From Nemopilema nomurai (lineage: Eukaryota > Cnidaria > Scyphozoa > Rhizostomeae > Rhizostomatidae), in the NCBI GenBank assembly GCA_003864495.1, contig ML133427.1:2747247-2811246 (forward strand): a stretch of 64,000 nt of DNA. Reading direction: 5' to 3'. Positions 35,801 through 47,916 of the stretch are shown piece by piece. Position 1 is the first letter of the stretch. Every line of letters begins with the position of its first letter. The translations under genes and the position numbers were made by a program. The notes beneath the pieces are model-generated. The model searched no databases and had not been told where the DNA came from. It was given only the letters and a program-made list of their open reading frames with translations.

Positions 35801-38120
35801 TACCAATAGCTTCCATCCTCTGTTTCCTTTTGGTCCGAAGTTGTGTTGTTGTGGTAGCACGATACACTTTCATTGTACAATAGAGGAAAGAATCAGATCT
35901 GTGGCAATTAACAAACCTTTTTATAGACTTGATTTGTTGCCAATCAATATCAAAAGATGCAGATACTTGTATACTAGATATTTGCACCCACCTTGCAGGA
36001 TCTACTCGCTCTTGAAGTGCCATGACGTTCAATTTTTGGACCTAAAATTTGTAGCCCAAAATTAACGAAGCAGACTTCATGAAAAATATCCACCTTTGTA
36101 CACTTTTATTTTATCGATCTTTGTTTTAGATAGTTATTTTTCTTAAGACTTCACATAATTGTAGAAATGGTGATAATCGTGCCATTTTGTTGTAATTAAT
36201 AAACATATCACAAATAAATGTATTTTTCTTGTAATGAATCAGCACAATAACGCGCTCTGCTAGTTATCGAATTATTAAACTCATTATGCATTATATAATT
36301 GGAAAATGTCTCGTTTCTTTTACCAACTCCCTTTTTAAAAGCTGCTGTTACACTTCGATGCACTTTCCGTAAAGCGTGGTACATTTATCACTTTACCGGT
36401 CAGTAGTTGCACTTAACATGTAAATTTACATTTGCACTATCCCAGCGTCTGCGGTTGCACTTTCACGTTCCCAGGGGCACCATAGCACTCATCCAGATCT
36501 ACAGTTACTTTTTCGCTGATGTACGGTTTCTCAGTAGCTAGCTCTTTCATAAACTACGCTCTTGGCCAGTGGTTTAGTCGGCCAAAGCAATGCTATTTTA
36601 TTGCAGAATGTCACCATAATTAAATTCCTTGTGATACATAATTTTCGCTGCTTGCTTGTAGGCAAAGCCAAATGGCTCGAACGTTTGCTAATTCAACAAT
36701 TCAGCCCCTTTTAATTGAACCTTCAGCAGAATACTACAAAACTCGTGCAGTATCAATTTAATTGTAAACTAGCAGGGCTTTCTAAGAATTCTTACGCGCG
36801 TGAGAGGGGTGTGCATACTATAGGAAAGGATCATTGAACCCAAAGTCTGAGACAGGAAACTAAGTGATGTAGTAATCATTTGTCGTCAATCTTCCATGCT
36901 TTGATAAGTTCTCCTAGTAGAATGTTCAGTAGAATTACGCCAGTGTTGATTATTACATAGATTGAAGAACTTGATCTAAATGGCCCGCGAGAAATATGCG
37001 ACTGATCAAATAAAACGCAGAAGCTTGCTTCAGATTGGGCAACACTGAAGTCAAGACACGTGATAAAAGAGTGATTATATTGACCTTTTATTTTTTATTG
37101 AGCTGATCAAGTACACATTTTGTAAGATATGAGCCAATAAAATTGAGGCTCAGGCTGGCTGTACTTAATTTTTCCAAAATGCTGGGGCTGTATATGCATG
37201 AAAAAGTTAGATGTTCTTCAAAGATGCTACATTCTTAATAACATAATCAGAAGATGATACAAATAAGTTTTCTTAATAGGAATGTTCTTACAGATTTTGT
37301 GCATTGAAATACCATGTTCGTCCAAAATTATATTTTACGTCAGCGATTTAGCCTCAGTTTGTTCTTGAATCCTATCAATTTTTAGACGTATTTTCTTATA
37401 AAATTGTTCTCATAAAAAATGTAATCCTTCCATTACTGTTAGCAATTCTATTATTATGGTCGTCTACGTTATTCTAGTGTCATTTGCATTGTTATTATAT
37501 CATTCTTGCTGTTATTCAAACCAAAGTGAATTGTAAACTCTTCATCAAACCAAGTCAACCGGGCACGTTGCTTTGAATTTTGATCAACATACCTAACTGA
37601 CGTAACGTGTAATTAATTAATTTGCTGGAAAAAATTCGAGGATTTACGGTATGTGTGGAGCCTCATAGGATTACCCAGTAGTGCAGGGCAGTGATGCATT
37701 TACTCATGGGCCCAGTGGATGTTGGCCCCTTAAGAATTTTAACTTTAGCAGGCTCCAAGCAAAGTTTTGTTAAGCCTATTGCATGTTTTAGGGTGCTTGA
37801 TTAACTTTTGGCTCAGGGCCTTGCAGTCGAAAATATGGCCCTTATATGGTGCAGGGCTGTAAATTAAGAAGTAAGCCATGCCTTTATCCTTTGCCACGCC
37901 CTCAAGCCATACCCTCTTGTCCTCGACTTCATACCCCCCCCCCCCCCTCCCCTCAAAAGGCAAGATTCATATTGTGCTTGGGTTGTCATGGGTTGGCTGG
38001 CTGCATCGAGCCTCGATCAAGTAGTTGAAATAGGAGGCTATAACAGGACAGATTAGGTCGACTAGGCCCGATAGCGTGGAAGCAAGAAATCAAATTTTTA
38101 CGGCAGTATACCACGTAACC
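32850..38120. other. Intergenic stretch between Unkempt and gankyrin
   Basis: About 5.2 kb in which I see no coding exon with matching splice sites, RNA gene or full transposon. Small items: a GATGATGGT microsatellite near 33011-33035, homopolymer C/G runs near 33187, 35526 and 37936, and an 18-bp solo end of the 22881-23258 MITE family at 37634-37651 (ATTCGAGGATTTACGGTA). The gankyrin promoter should lie just before 38121, but no clear element stands out. Confidence 0.5.
37634..37651. mobile_element. Solo MITE end
   Basis: ATTCGAGGATTTACGGTA matches the right terminal inverted repeat of the element at 22881-23258. No opposite end was found nearby, so this is a truncated copy. Confidence 0.6.
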
Positions 38121-41100
38121 ATGGCTAACAAGAACGAATTTGAGCTCGCATATGAAGGGAATATTGGTGCCTTGAGAGTGATGCTTACTGAAGAACCGAA
38201 GCTTGCAAGGACAAAGGATGGCGTAGGTTCATCTTTGTTACATGTTTTCGAAGGACGTCAGGACGTCTCTTGTGCAGTTTATTTTTAGCATAAGAAATTG
38301 CAAATAGTCCGTGCATGATTGCTACATTTGTTTTTTAAGTTATAAACACAACATGAGTAGCTAAATTCGATTTGCGCCATCTATAAATTTGATTGTTTGC
38401 CAGGAACTTTTTCTACGCTTCTACCCTCTGAGCCGACCAAATGAAAACTTATTTGCAAGCTCTTAGCCAGATGCAGTATTGAATTCTTTTTCAAAAGGGT
38501 CAATTTACTTTTAACAAGAGCTCGTTTAGCAGATAAGATTTGAAAATGATGTATAGCTATGTTTACGTTTTATATGGGGCCAGATGAGGATTGCTCCCAC
38601 ACAGATATTTAGTATACTTCTGGAGCAGCCAAGGGCAGAGACCTTAAGTTATACAGAAGTATATGTAGCTTTGCAGGGCAGCCCCTTGTTATGTGCTTAT
38701 CCTTTTGTGTAGGATTTGGCAATGAGCTTATATTGTATAGACTGAAACTGGATCTTTTTGTCCTATTTATTTGTAGAACAGACGCATGCCACTTCACTGG
38801 GCATGTTCTGGGGGCAGAAAGGAAGTTGCCAATTATCTTCTTGATCAACTTAACGTTCCAGTCAATGAACAGGATGATGTAAGGCAACATTTGTATTTTT
38901 CATTGTATTGTGTGCAAGATTGTACAATATGAAATATTATAAGAAACACATGCCATGAGAATTTGCTTGTTAATTATTTTCATAGGATTATTCAGGTTTG
39001 CAGATAATGATATGTAGAATAAAAATTCTGAGTTGTTGAATTAATATGTTCATTAATTTCTTTATGTGACAAGCAGCTGAATATTTAAATATATAGCTGT
39101 AATTGTACTTTGCTTGGGATAGATCCATAAAGGTAATGACCTTTCTGATAAGGTGTTGGATGTCTGCTTGCATATCTCTCTATTCTATAACTTCATTGGT
39201 TATGCTTGCACTTTGGAACTGAACCTGAAATTTAATTTTATTTTCCATTACCTATAGAATGCACAGCTACTCAAAACTTGAGAATTGCTTATTTTTATGG
39301 AATTGTAAGACTATTATGTGAATTCATTCTAAAGATCAGAGGAGAATCATTTCTCAACATATCATTAAGTTAAATATGACCTTGGCTTTGAAATGATAGG
39401 AAGAAAGACAGTGCGCTGTTATAGAAACATTAGATGTTTCCAATAGGCACTTTAAGTTTTCAGATACTTAAAGAAGCCATAGAAGCAAATTTTAGATACC
39501 ATATCAAAGTTGGCATATAATAACTTGAAGACATTAAATTGCATTATTTTATGCAGTCAATTTGTTATTTATAACTGATGGTTTGAATCATAGGCCGGCT
39601 GGACACCATTGATGATTGCATCATCTGCTGGTCATGATGAAATTGTCAATTCACTGTTGGAGAACAAGGCAGATCCCAATATTGTTAACTTCACCGGCCA
39701 GTCCGTTCTTCATTATGCTGCATCAAGAAACCGACTTGGAGTATGAGCTTTTCTTTTGCATTTCTTGATGTGAATATATTAATTATAAGATGATGCACCA
39801 TGTTGTAATGACTTTCAAGAATAAAAGACTTTATTGTGGATTTCTCGAATGATAAAACCCCAAGGCTTGACGTCAGAGTTTTGCAATAAAGAAGAAAATT
39901 GTTGGAAATAGACATCAAACTTTAGGCAATAACATAATGTTTGCTCACCTTTCTTGAGTGATGAGACTCATTTATGAGAATAGCCTATATGTAATTTATA
40001 TAATAATATTGTGCCAGGAGTATGGACTAAGTTCTAAAGTCGCTAAATGAAGTCGTTAGAATTATGCACAGGTCTTCAGCACAAGCTCTCTTTGGTACAC
40101 TGGGCAAGTTTGTAGTGTATGACAATCCAGTGGTTTAAAGTTGTTTCTCTGGCCATTGCATATGCATAATTCATTCTCTTCTATCCATTCCTGTCAATTC
40201 TTTGCTTGTTTTTATCAATTTGCATTTTGAATGGGCAGTTTTGCTGAAATGTGTCAGATTTTCAAGCTATTGCTCTTGTTTCACATTCATAACGATTGTG
40301 TTTCTCACCATCACTCTGCAACCACAATAAATACATAATATTTCAATGTTTGTACCCTAAGAGTATAACAGACTGGATGCTGCAAAGAATGTCTATTGAA
40401 TGTATTAATCAGATATTGATTTGTACTAGATTGCAGAGGCTCTGTTGAAGGCTGGTGTGGAAGTCAATATTCAAGACAAAACAACCGGTGCAACACCTCT
40501 GCATCGGGCAGCATCAAAGTATGTTTTAAGAAAAATTTCAGATTTACAGACATATATAAAAAAGTTAGACAAAAAAATATTCAAGACAAAATTTTATTTG
40601 CAAAACTGTTTGAGGGCTATATTTGAATGGTTATTTCAGTTATTTTTCTCAACCAGAGGCTATTTGAAAATGGTGCAGCTGCTCGTTGAACATGGTGCTA
40701 AAGTCAATACAGAGGACCGCCAAAAGTATACCCCATTGTAAGTTCACATATTTATTCATGTTTAAAGTACCTGCTACTGTCATCAGCTATCTTTTCAAGG
40801 ATGCTGGGGGGGGGTTCTTGGGGCTGTAATTTCTGGCTAACTTTCTGCTAGGTTAGGTTAGGAGAAATTGCTGTAAATCACAATGAAAAATGCAAGTGCA
40901 TGTTTGAAGGTGGATAAAGCCATATATGAAAATAATTTCCAAGACCTTTTGTCGATTGTGAGTTTCCACACGACAGTCTCCTTTGACGAAATTCACCTCT
41001 TTCGCCATTATTCTACTCGTGATAATGCTACCTTAAAGGCATCGAGTCATGGTAAATAGCGGTTTTCCACGGGCTGTTGTCTGTTTTCATGTGATAAATC

Positions 41101-41338
41101 GGCTTTCATGTGATCAGACATCAACTGCGAGGTTAAAACATCATGTGTGCAGTTTGCTTGACAGCCAATCAGATTAACGGAGCTATCATAATGACTCAGC
41201 AATTTTTGCAATTTGGGTATACGCTTTCCATTTATCATGACTCATTGCCTTTAATTTCATTTTTTTAGATACTTGGCTTGTGATGAGGAGAGATTGGATG
41301 TAATTCGTTATTTACTGGCGCAAGGAGCTGAGTCCACC
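38121..41338 (+). CDS. PSMD10: Gankyrin, 26S proteasome assembly chaperone (last exon not found)
   Basis: Ankyrin-repeat chaperone that holds Rpt3 (PSMC4) during assembly of the 19S base; the mammalian protein also binds CDK4, RB and MDM2. Exons: 38121-38222, 38777-38878, 39594-39740, 40430-40518, 40657-40737, 41269-41338, with phases 0,0,0,2,2,0, giving 197 residues. Each repeat shows TPLH-type helices: MPLHWACSGG, AGWTPLMIASSAGHDEIV, SVLHYAASRN, TPLHRAASK, YTPLYLACDEER. The series matches gankyrin closely (LHWACS, DDAGW, ASAGHDEIV, HYAASKNR, ACDEER). The start has a strong CCATGG context. Human gankyrin is 226 residues, so about 29 residues of the final repeat are missing. Reading through the donor at 41339 gives only 14 more residues before a stop. 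The downstream region contains transposons, including a hAT insertion at 42857. Confidence 0.9.
41033..41254. mobile_element. TTAA-flanked MITE, copy 2
   Basis: The same element as at 7650-7852, about 214 bp between TTAA copies (41033-41036, 41251-41254), with inverted ends GGCATCGAGTCATGGTAAA and ATCATGACTCATTGCC. It differs from copy 1 by a short insertion around 41175-41200 and scattered substitutions. Its right end is only 14 bp before gankyrin exon 6, so the branch-point region of that exon lies in the element. Confidence 0.8.
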
Positions 41339-42848
41339 GTGAGAATGTCTTTCTATTCTTCAGCTATTTTCTTGTAACTGGCAATTGCTAACCTCTTTAA
41401 CCAAATGCTGGTAGCAGCGAGAGAGTCGATGGGGGTTGAAAAACACGTTAGATATCGACCAGTAGCGATGAAGAGGCTCTTGCCGTTCCGAGGCTAATCT
41501 GCTCGATTTGTTAGGGTAGCGCTAGGGGCAATTGTATGTTGTCATGAGGGGTTTCGCCCAAGCAGCGGGCTTCTCTGGGGCTAGTTAATTGCTATTGTGC
41601 GAATATCGAGAAAAAAACAAAACTTTTTCAATTGTAGAAAGCTAATTTACAAGAAGCCGGGTGGAAATTATTATGTCTCATATTGATTTGAATTTATCTC
41701 GCGAGAATTTCATGGCCCTGATACATCGGCGAAAGTATATGGCTTGTATCCTTGAAACGAAGCCAAAGATAAATAGATAATTACACCGGCGATAATGAAC
41801 GGACCACCACCGAGGAATTACGATTTTTGAAAACCAAGCCGAAAGTAAAATTGCAGCCCATTAACCAAGTCATATTTGCTCTTCATCCCAGCTCTGTGAC
41901 CTTTTCCTGTTTGGTTGAATTATAATGGCCCAATTTGATCGCTTCTCATTGAGGTTTCCTGTCAGGCTAATATCAGAAATGGAAGCTTTTGCCTGTGACA
42001 ATAATGTTACTATCTACCACTCTGCGAATATCCGCTTACTTTAGTGGAATTGCTATTTCGCCTGCCCCCAAAATGGTTTTCTCTTCCTTCTTCTTTGAGA
42101 AAATTTTTTACTTGAAAAGTCTCTTGTCATCACTTTATTCTGGTGAAAAGGCCGGCTACCTCGACCGGTGAGATCTGTTTGCAAAATTGATTACAAGAAC
42201 GCGCCGAAACTGCTTATATCAGATTGCAATTTCAATTTGCCTACTCGCAATGGGGAGCCCCCTTGAAAAGACATCTAGTGGTATTAATTGTTCCTCTTTC
42301 TTGATAGAAACAGAGATAAAAGACATGGTAGTAAGAAACTGTCCCCTCTCGTGCGCAGCAGAGTTCCAAAGTGTGATGTCACTAAAAACCTGATTTTAGA
42401 ATTTCTGAATTTTAACCACATAACACAAAAAAGCACCATGAAATATTTGCAAATATGCAAAATTGGCTATATATGTCTAAAACCGGTTGAGATATGGCCA
42501 ATGAAATATTTTAAGTTTGCTAACGAATCGCTGGCTTTGTTCGTAAAATTATGAACAGAGACAAAAATAAAGAGGCTGGACGGGGAAAGAGCCAATACAC
42601 ATGTGTCAATTTATCTGCCAGTTTGTAAGACAACTGACAAACTTGGTTTACTTAGAGGTATTTCATGATGCGCTTTCAGGTTATGGGATCCAAATTAAAA
42701 AATCCTATAATAAATTTTTGTGACGTCATCACTTAAGTTATCTTTATGCGTATGAAACTCTAGCCAAAGTCAATTAACTACATGGATGTTGCTACAGTTG
42801 TTGTTGATGTTGACCATTTGTTGATGCTGTTTCATGCCGATTGTTGAT
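41339..42848. other. Gankyrin 3' region without recognised exon
   Basis: Begins with a GTGAGA donor after exon 6. No exon coding for the expected final half-repeat (a TPL-type motif) was found on the + strand. The rest is AT-rich sequence up to the hAT element. The right end before the element contains a 16-bp sequence, TGTTTCATGCCGATTG, that recurs directly after it. Confidence 0.4.
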
Positions 42849-42856
42849 GATGTATG

Positions 42857-44591
42857 CAGTGGCGTAACGCAGTTTAGGCGACCTTAGTTCGAGAACTAAG
42901 GGCCCCCGACCAAAGAGGGCCCCAAAGGACGTTGTTATTAAGCGTTGTTATTAGGGGGGCAAAGGTAACAGAAGGTGAATGCACAATTGTAGAAAGCTTT
43001 ATGGGTTTTTTGAAAATAAATAACACCAATGCTGATGCAATAGCAAATACAGCTAAAGTATTTTTGGAAAATCTTGGCATAGATTTCTCGAAAATAAGAG
43101 ATCAGGGCTATGATGGTGCGAGTGTGATGAGTGGAATTCATTGTGGCGTACAGAAATTGATAAAAGATATGGTTAATTCTCCCGTTCCTTTTGTGCATTG
43201 TGGTTGCCATCATCTAAACCTGGTAGTAAACGATGCGGCGACATCACAAGTTATGAGTGAAAACTTGTTTGCTACCCTTCGAGATATCTTCAGTTTTTTT
43301 TTGGCTCTTCCTTGAATAGATGGAGACATCTTGGAATCGAAGCTGGGAAAGGATCACTGACACTAAAAAAGCTATGTACGACACGTTGGAGCTCTCGCAT
43401 TGATGCAGTGCGAGCTATACGTGACAAGTATCCCCAGATAATGAGGCTTCTGACGCGACTCATCTTAACATCAAACAACAAGAATGAGCGTGACAACGCA
43501 AAGAGTCTAAAGAAAAACACTGACACACTGGAATTTATTATTTTCCTTGTATTCTGGGAGAGAATACTAAGATCAGTCAATGCAGTATCAAAGGGGCTTC
43601 AGTCCCCTAGGATTGACTTGTCAGTTGCCTCTAGACACCTTAATATTGCACTCTCGGAGCTCCAATATCTTCGAGAATCATGGCAGTCTATAATGCTGAC
43701 TGCCACAGCACTTGCAAAATCTTGGGATGGATTGCTTGAGTTTTCACAAAAGTGGGTCGGAAGGCAAGATATGAATCAGATGAACTTGTTGTAGACGGAA
43801 GACTGATGGATCCTGAGCAAAGTTTTAAGATAAACGTTTTCTTCAAGACTGTTGGTACAGCATTGATGCAATTGACAAAAAGGCTCAAAGGACAAGCAAT
43901 GGTGACGTCATTATTCAGCTGTCTCTACCCCAACAACCTGGCAACACTGAGTCCTGACATGCTTAAAAAAGCAGTACGAGTAATTCGTGAGAAATATCCA
44001 AATGAATTTACAGATGAATTAGATTCTGATATGAGATCATTTGCAACCGAATTCAGAAAGGAGATTGCAGTCAAGAAAACTGTTCTAGAAGTTAATAACC
44101 TCATGCTCCAGAGCCGTATTAGTTCATCTTTTCCAGAAATGTACAAGCTAATAACACTTTTCATCACTTTGCCAGTAACTGTTGCATCGGCAGAAAGATC
44201 ATTTTCAAAGTTGAAACTGATAAAGACATATATAAGATCTACGATGTCACAGGAGGGACTGGACGACCTAGCAATTTTGTCAATTGAGAACAAGGAAGCA
44301 AAGAAAATTGACAAAACAAAGCTTATAATAGATTTTGCCAACGTTAATACACGTAGAAAAGCTCACGTTGTGAGCAAGAACACCTAATTTACTGTTGGTT
44401 TTTTCATATGTAAACATTTTCTTTACCACATCACGTGCATTAATCGAGGTTCTAAAGGGCACGATTTTAAACATTTTCCCATTACCCCGAACCCCCTTGC
44501 CCCGTAGAGCTCACCTCACTTTGCAGTCCCTAAATAAGGGCCCCATCTTACTAAATTCATAAGGGCCCCGAGTGTCTCTGTTACGCCACTG
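42857..44591 (+). mobile_element. hAT-family DNA transposon with TIRs and 8-bp target duplication
   Basis: Ends CAGTGGCGTAAC (42857-42868) and GTTACGCCACTG (44580-44591) are exact inverted repeats of 12 bp. They are flanked by GATGTATG (42849-42856) and GATTTATG (44592-44599), an 8-bp target duplication with one mismatch, the size known for hAT elements. Subterminal GGGCCCC motifs are shared by both ends. The 1,735-bp element holds a broken transposase reading frame. The single mismatch and the frameshifts indicate an old but not ancient insertion. Confidence 0.93.
42932..44387 (+). pseudogene. Degenerate hAT transposase (DUF4371/ZMYM1-like)
   Basis: Recognisable pieces in order: a catalytic-core segment with DQGYDGASVMSG and VHCGCHHLNLVVND (43096-43240); a middle part with TTRWSSRIDAV (43375-43415); and the C-terminal hAT dimerisation motif SAERSFSKLKLIK (44186-44225). 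The frame is broken twice: at a T run near 43291-43303, and near 43755-43790, where reading shifts between overlapping frames. The N-terminal part, where a zinc finger would be expected, is absent, as only 75 bp separate the TIR from the first open frame. It cannot encode an intact transposase, though it could still be mobilised in trans through its ends. Confidence 0.88.
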
Positions 44592-46498
44592 GATTTATGT
44601 TTCATGCCGATTGGCTACTTCAAGCCCCAATTATTCGTGGAAGAAGGGTTGTTGTCGATGTTGAGTTGTATTCTATTCCCATTCGTTCCCAAAATATTGC
44701 TTATTTTGGTAAATTATCGTGCCATTTTCATATGGTCTCTATGACAATCAACGAGTGCATTGTTCTTCATCATTAGAGAAATCTACCCTCTCCCTCCGAC
44801 GATTTTGTACTGCACGATTCTAGATTATTGAGGGCATGTTCTCGCATATGTTTCAACAAGAACCTTTTTATCAGTTCTTTATTTTATAGGAAAATCTTCA
44901 ATATTTTGATGTGGGCCCTACGCATGTGCGAAAGAAGATCTAGAGGATGCCGCCTTGAGGTTTGTGTCTAATGTTTGTTGAGGAAAAAGAGTATGCTGCT
45001 CCTTCGCAGGTTGTCCAATGGTCTAAGGCAAGGGCGCCTTGCGACGTCATTGTTGTGGTTGCTGTTTGGAAGTCTCATGTTGCTGTTTAGATGGAATTCG
45101 TTTTAAGAGAGCCTTCGACTTATGAAAAGCAGATTAAATTGCAACTCTTTTTAATTAATTTAGAAAAGGCGACCTATATTCTTGTTACAAGGTTTCAATT
45201 GTTTCAACTTTATCACTTCTTTGGTGTTTGTCCGACTCCGATTTCATTTTATCTCGAAAACCAGTGGGGCCTGAAACCCAGTCTAGTGCTCTGTTGATAT
45301 TCTCCTTCAAGCGTTGAATTTGTTAATTTCTTTTAACTTAAATGATTACTTATTGCATTAATTCGTGCCAAGTTTAAACAAATGAAATTGTGGCAGAAGT
45401 TTTGGGGGCTTTCGGGAGCCAGTTTCCACTCTAGATCATAGATTGCATACTTTTTGGGGAAACGAGTAAGGGTAAATCCGAAAGGTGTAGACAGTCCCCA
45501 CCACCCCCCTCCCGTGAAAGGAGTAAGAGCGCATGCGTACTTTGCTTTCTATGGCAGATAGGCGAAGAAGGGAAGTTTTACAGAAACAACGAACACCTCG
45601 GTGCTGAAGTCATTATTTTTGCAGGTTTAATGCGCATGCGCACCTACTTCTTGCAGCTAATTGGCTCGGTTAAACCACTTTCGCTTTTGTTCTAAACAAT
45701 GGAGATGCAATCTCGTCTCCCCGACAAATACTGTAGATCCATTTCGTCGCATCGCAACTATTTAGGGCTATTTGGGGGTATTTGGGGTATTTGACTGTGA
45801 TTCCAATTTTCCTGAATCCTAATTCACGTCTGAAGAGCCCAGATATGCTTTGTAACTGTTGTTAATTGGGATGTGAATTATTCTTATCAAAAATTTTATT
45901 AGAGAAAATGGGCTTAAAGATGAGCCAAAACAAAGTCGGATAAAGTATTCTCGAGTTTGCTTGGCTCATTGTTTTGACGACCTGTGACGTAAAAGATTAG
46001 GCGGATTAGCATCGTAGCGGAAATGAATAAAGGCGAACTTTGTAAGGGGTCAATATTTCCAAGAATAAGGCTGGTCTTAAAGAAAAAAACCGCACCATTT
46101 CACCGCTAGGCGTGGTTTCCCCGCAAACAATCGTCATTAATATTTGAACTTCAACGAGGAAGTTGCGTTTTTTAGTTCCTTTCAAGTTTCGGTTGCCTGT
46201 AGGTGCGTAAATCCTGTTTTTTGTGGGTTCGGGAAACCTTTACTTTCTTCAGTAAAATAGGCTAAGAAAAGGAACAAGGAAATGAACTCTGTTTTATAGA
46301 ACATTTTGTTTTGTCATTTTTTAAAGTAAGTATCAAAATGAGAAGCAGCTTTTCATAAGCTCAGGCTAAACGTAGAGATACGTAATGTTTTTGTATGAAG
46401 CTTTTTTCAGTTGAGGGGCCTGTTTCAGCCCCAACAACAATGACAAAGAAGCAGACGAGTGCTCAAGCTATTGGCCGGTGGTTAGGGTTTCAAACTCA

Positions 46499-46872
46499 AG
46501 ATCTAGAATCTCCTAAAAGTGATCTACAATCTCTTAAGAGTGATCTACAATCTTCTTAATGTTGATCTAGAATCTCTTGAAGAGTGATCTAGTATCTCCT
46601 AAAAGTGATCTACAATCTCTTAAGAGTGATCTACAATCTTCTTAATGTTGATCTAGAATCTCTTGAAGAATGATCTAGTATCTCCTAAAAGTGATCTACA
46701 ATCTTCTTAAGAGTGATCTTCAATCTTCTTAATGTTGATCTAGAATATCTTAAAGAGTTATTTAGAATCAATTCAAAGTAATCTACAATCTTCTTGATGT
46801 TGATCTAGAATCTCTTGAAGAATGATCTAGTATCTCCTAAAAGTGATCTAGTTTCTCCTAAAGAGTGATCTA
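46499..46872. repeat. 21-bp minisatellite (GATCTACAATCTCTTAAGAGT)
   Basis: About 17-18 imperfect copies of a 21-bp unit of the form GATCTASAATCTCYTAARAG, with higher-order blocks of about four units (84 bp), visible where TCTTAATGTTGATCTAGAAT recurs. Intergenic and noncoding. Confidence 0.92.
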
Positions 46873-47209
46873 TTCACAAAGCAGACTTTATTCGACACAA
46901 AATACAGTCTATCTCTTCTCTCCCTTCCCTATATTCATATCTCTTTCAAAGTTTACTTGAACTGTTCACCGTACAACAAATTCACCCAAGCAGAGACTTC
47001 AGATATTCACAGGTTGCCTTGAAAGAATATGCAAAGAAACCCCGAAGCTTCTGAATGGAATGGAGAAAAGAAAGATGCCAAACTATTTTATGCACAGAAC
47101 ACTAGATATCCATTTCGATTTTGCTCCAAATAGATATCAAGCACGTAGATATTGAGCCTATATTTGCTGGCTCTTTATAGAGTGTGACTAAGCTTTGTCA
47201 TTTCTCTAA

Positions 47210-47916
47210 GGCCCCGTTTGCCCGTTTACACTAGAGTTTTCGATCCGGATAAATTTTGTTCTGTTTCATTGAACCGGACAAAATTTTGCCCATCCGTTTA
47301 ACGTTAAAACTACCTGGTGAGGCTTTTAAATGGGCATGTGCACCAACTTTGGTTAAAGAGAACGCGCGAAAAAGGTTTTCATTGATTAAAGACTAAACAC
47401 GTTCAAATTTCTATTTGCGGTCGAAAATGTCAAGGAAATCAGTAAATGCCTCGACTGGAATTTCTTAATGTCAAATCAATAAAAACTTTTGGATGGATGA
47501 GTAAACCGTCTGGCTGCTTCAGGCTACACATGATTACAAGAGCATGAAGATGTTTTCGAAAGATTACAGTTAAGCCTTCTCAGGGAAAACAGTTGGTGAA
47601 TGAACAGGAATATCTTAATTATCTTAATTGGCAATTCAAGATACAGTTCCGAAAACCGTTAAATGACATCGAAAGCAGGCTTTTTCTTGCACCATCTGGT
47701 TGCCATATTTGAATAGCCTCGATACGAATCAGAATGGCCTCGATGTGCATTTGAATAGAAATTTACGCAGATAAGACCGCCTACACCTTTTGCCGATCTG
47801 GTAATTTCCTATCTGGAGAAAAATTGATTCCGTTTGGGAGTAGGATAGATGTGTAGACAAATAACACATCCTCGCAAAATTTTACCCGGATGAAACACTC
47901 TAGTGTAAAAGGGGTG
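47210..47916. mobile_element. Non-autonomous TIR element with TTTACACTAGAG ends
   Basis: The left end reads CCGTTTACACTAGAGTTTTC and continues GATCCGGATAAATTTTG. The right end reads CCCGGATGAAACACTCTAGT followed by GTAAAAGGGG, an imperfect inverted match of about 30 bp. The interior of about 650 bp has no transposase. Exact borders and target duplication are uncertain, because the left end is partly duplicated (CCCCGTTTGCCCGTTTACAC). Confidence 0.7.

Noticed and set aside
44890..44943. Possible gankyrin terminal exon after the strong acceptor at 44889
   Set aside because: Phase fits, but the 17 residues do not resemble the last ankyrin half-repeat; kept only as a question in the findings.
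45007..45070. Possible tRNA-Leu-like sequence (TGGTCTAAGGC)
   Set aside because: Only an A-box-like stretch is seen; no acceptor-stem pairing or B box.
47771..47824. Possible gankyrin last exon (IRPPTPFADLVISYLEKN)
   Set aside because: It lies inside the TIR element 47210-47916, so the TP motif is probably coincidence.
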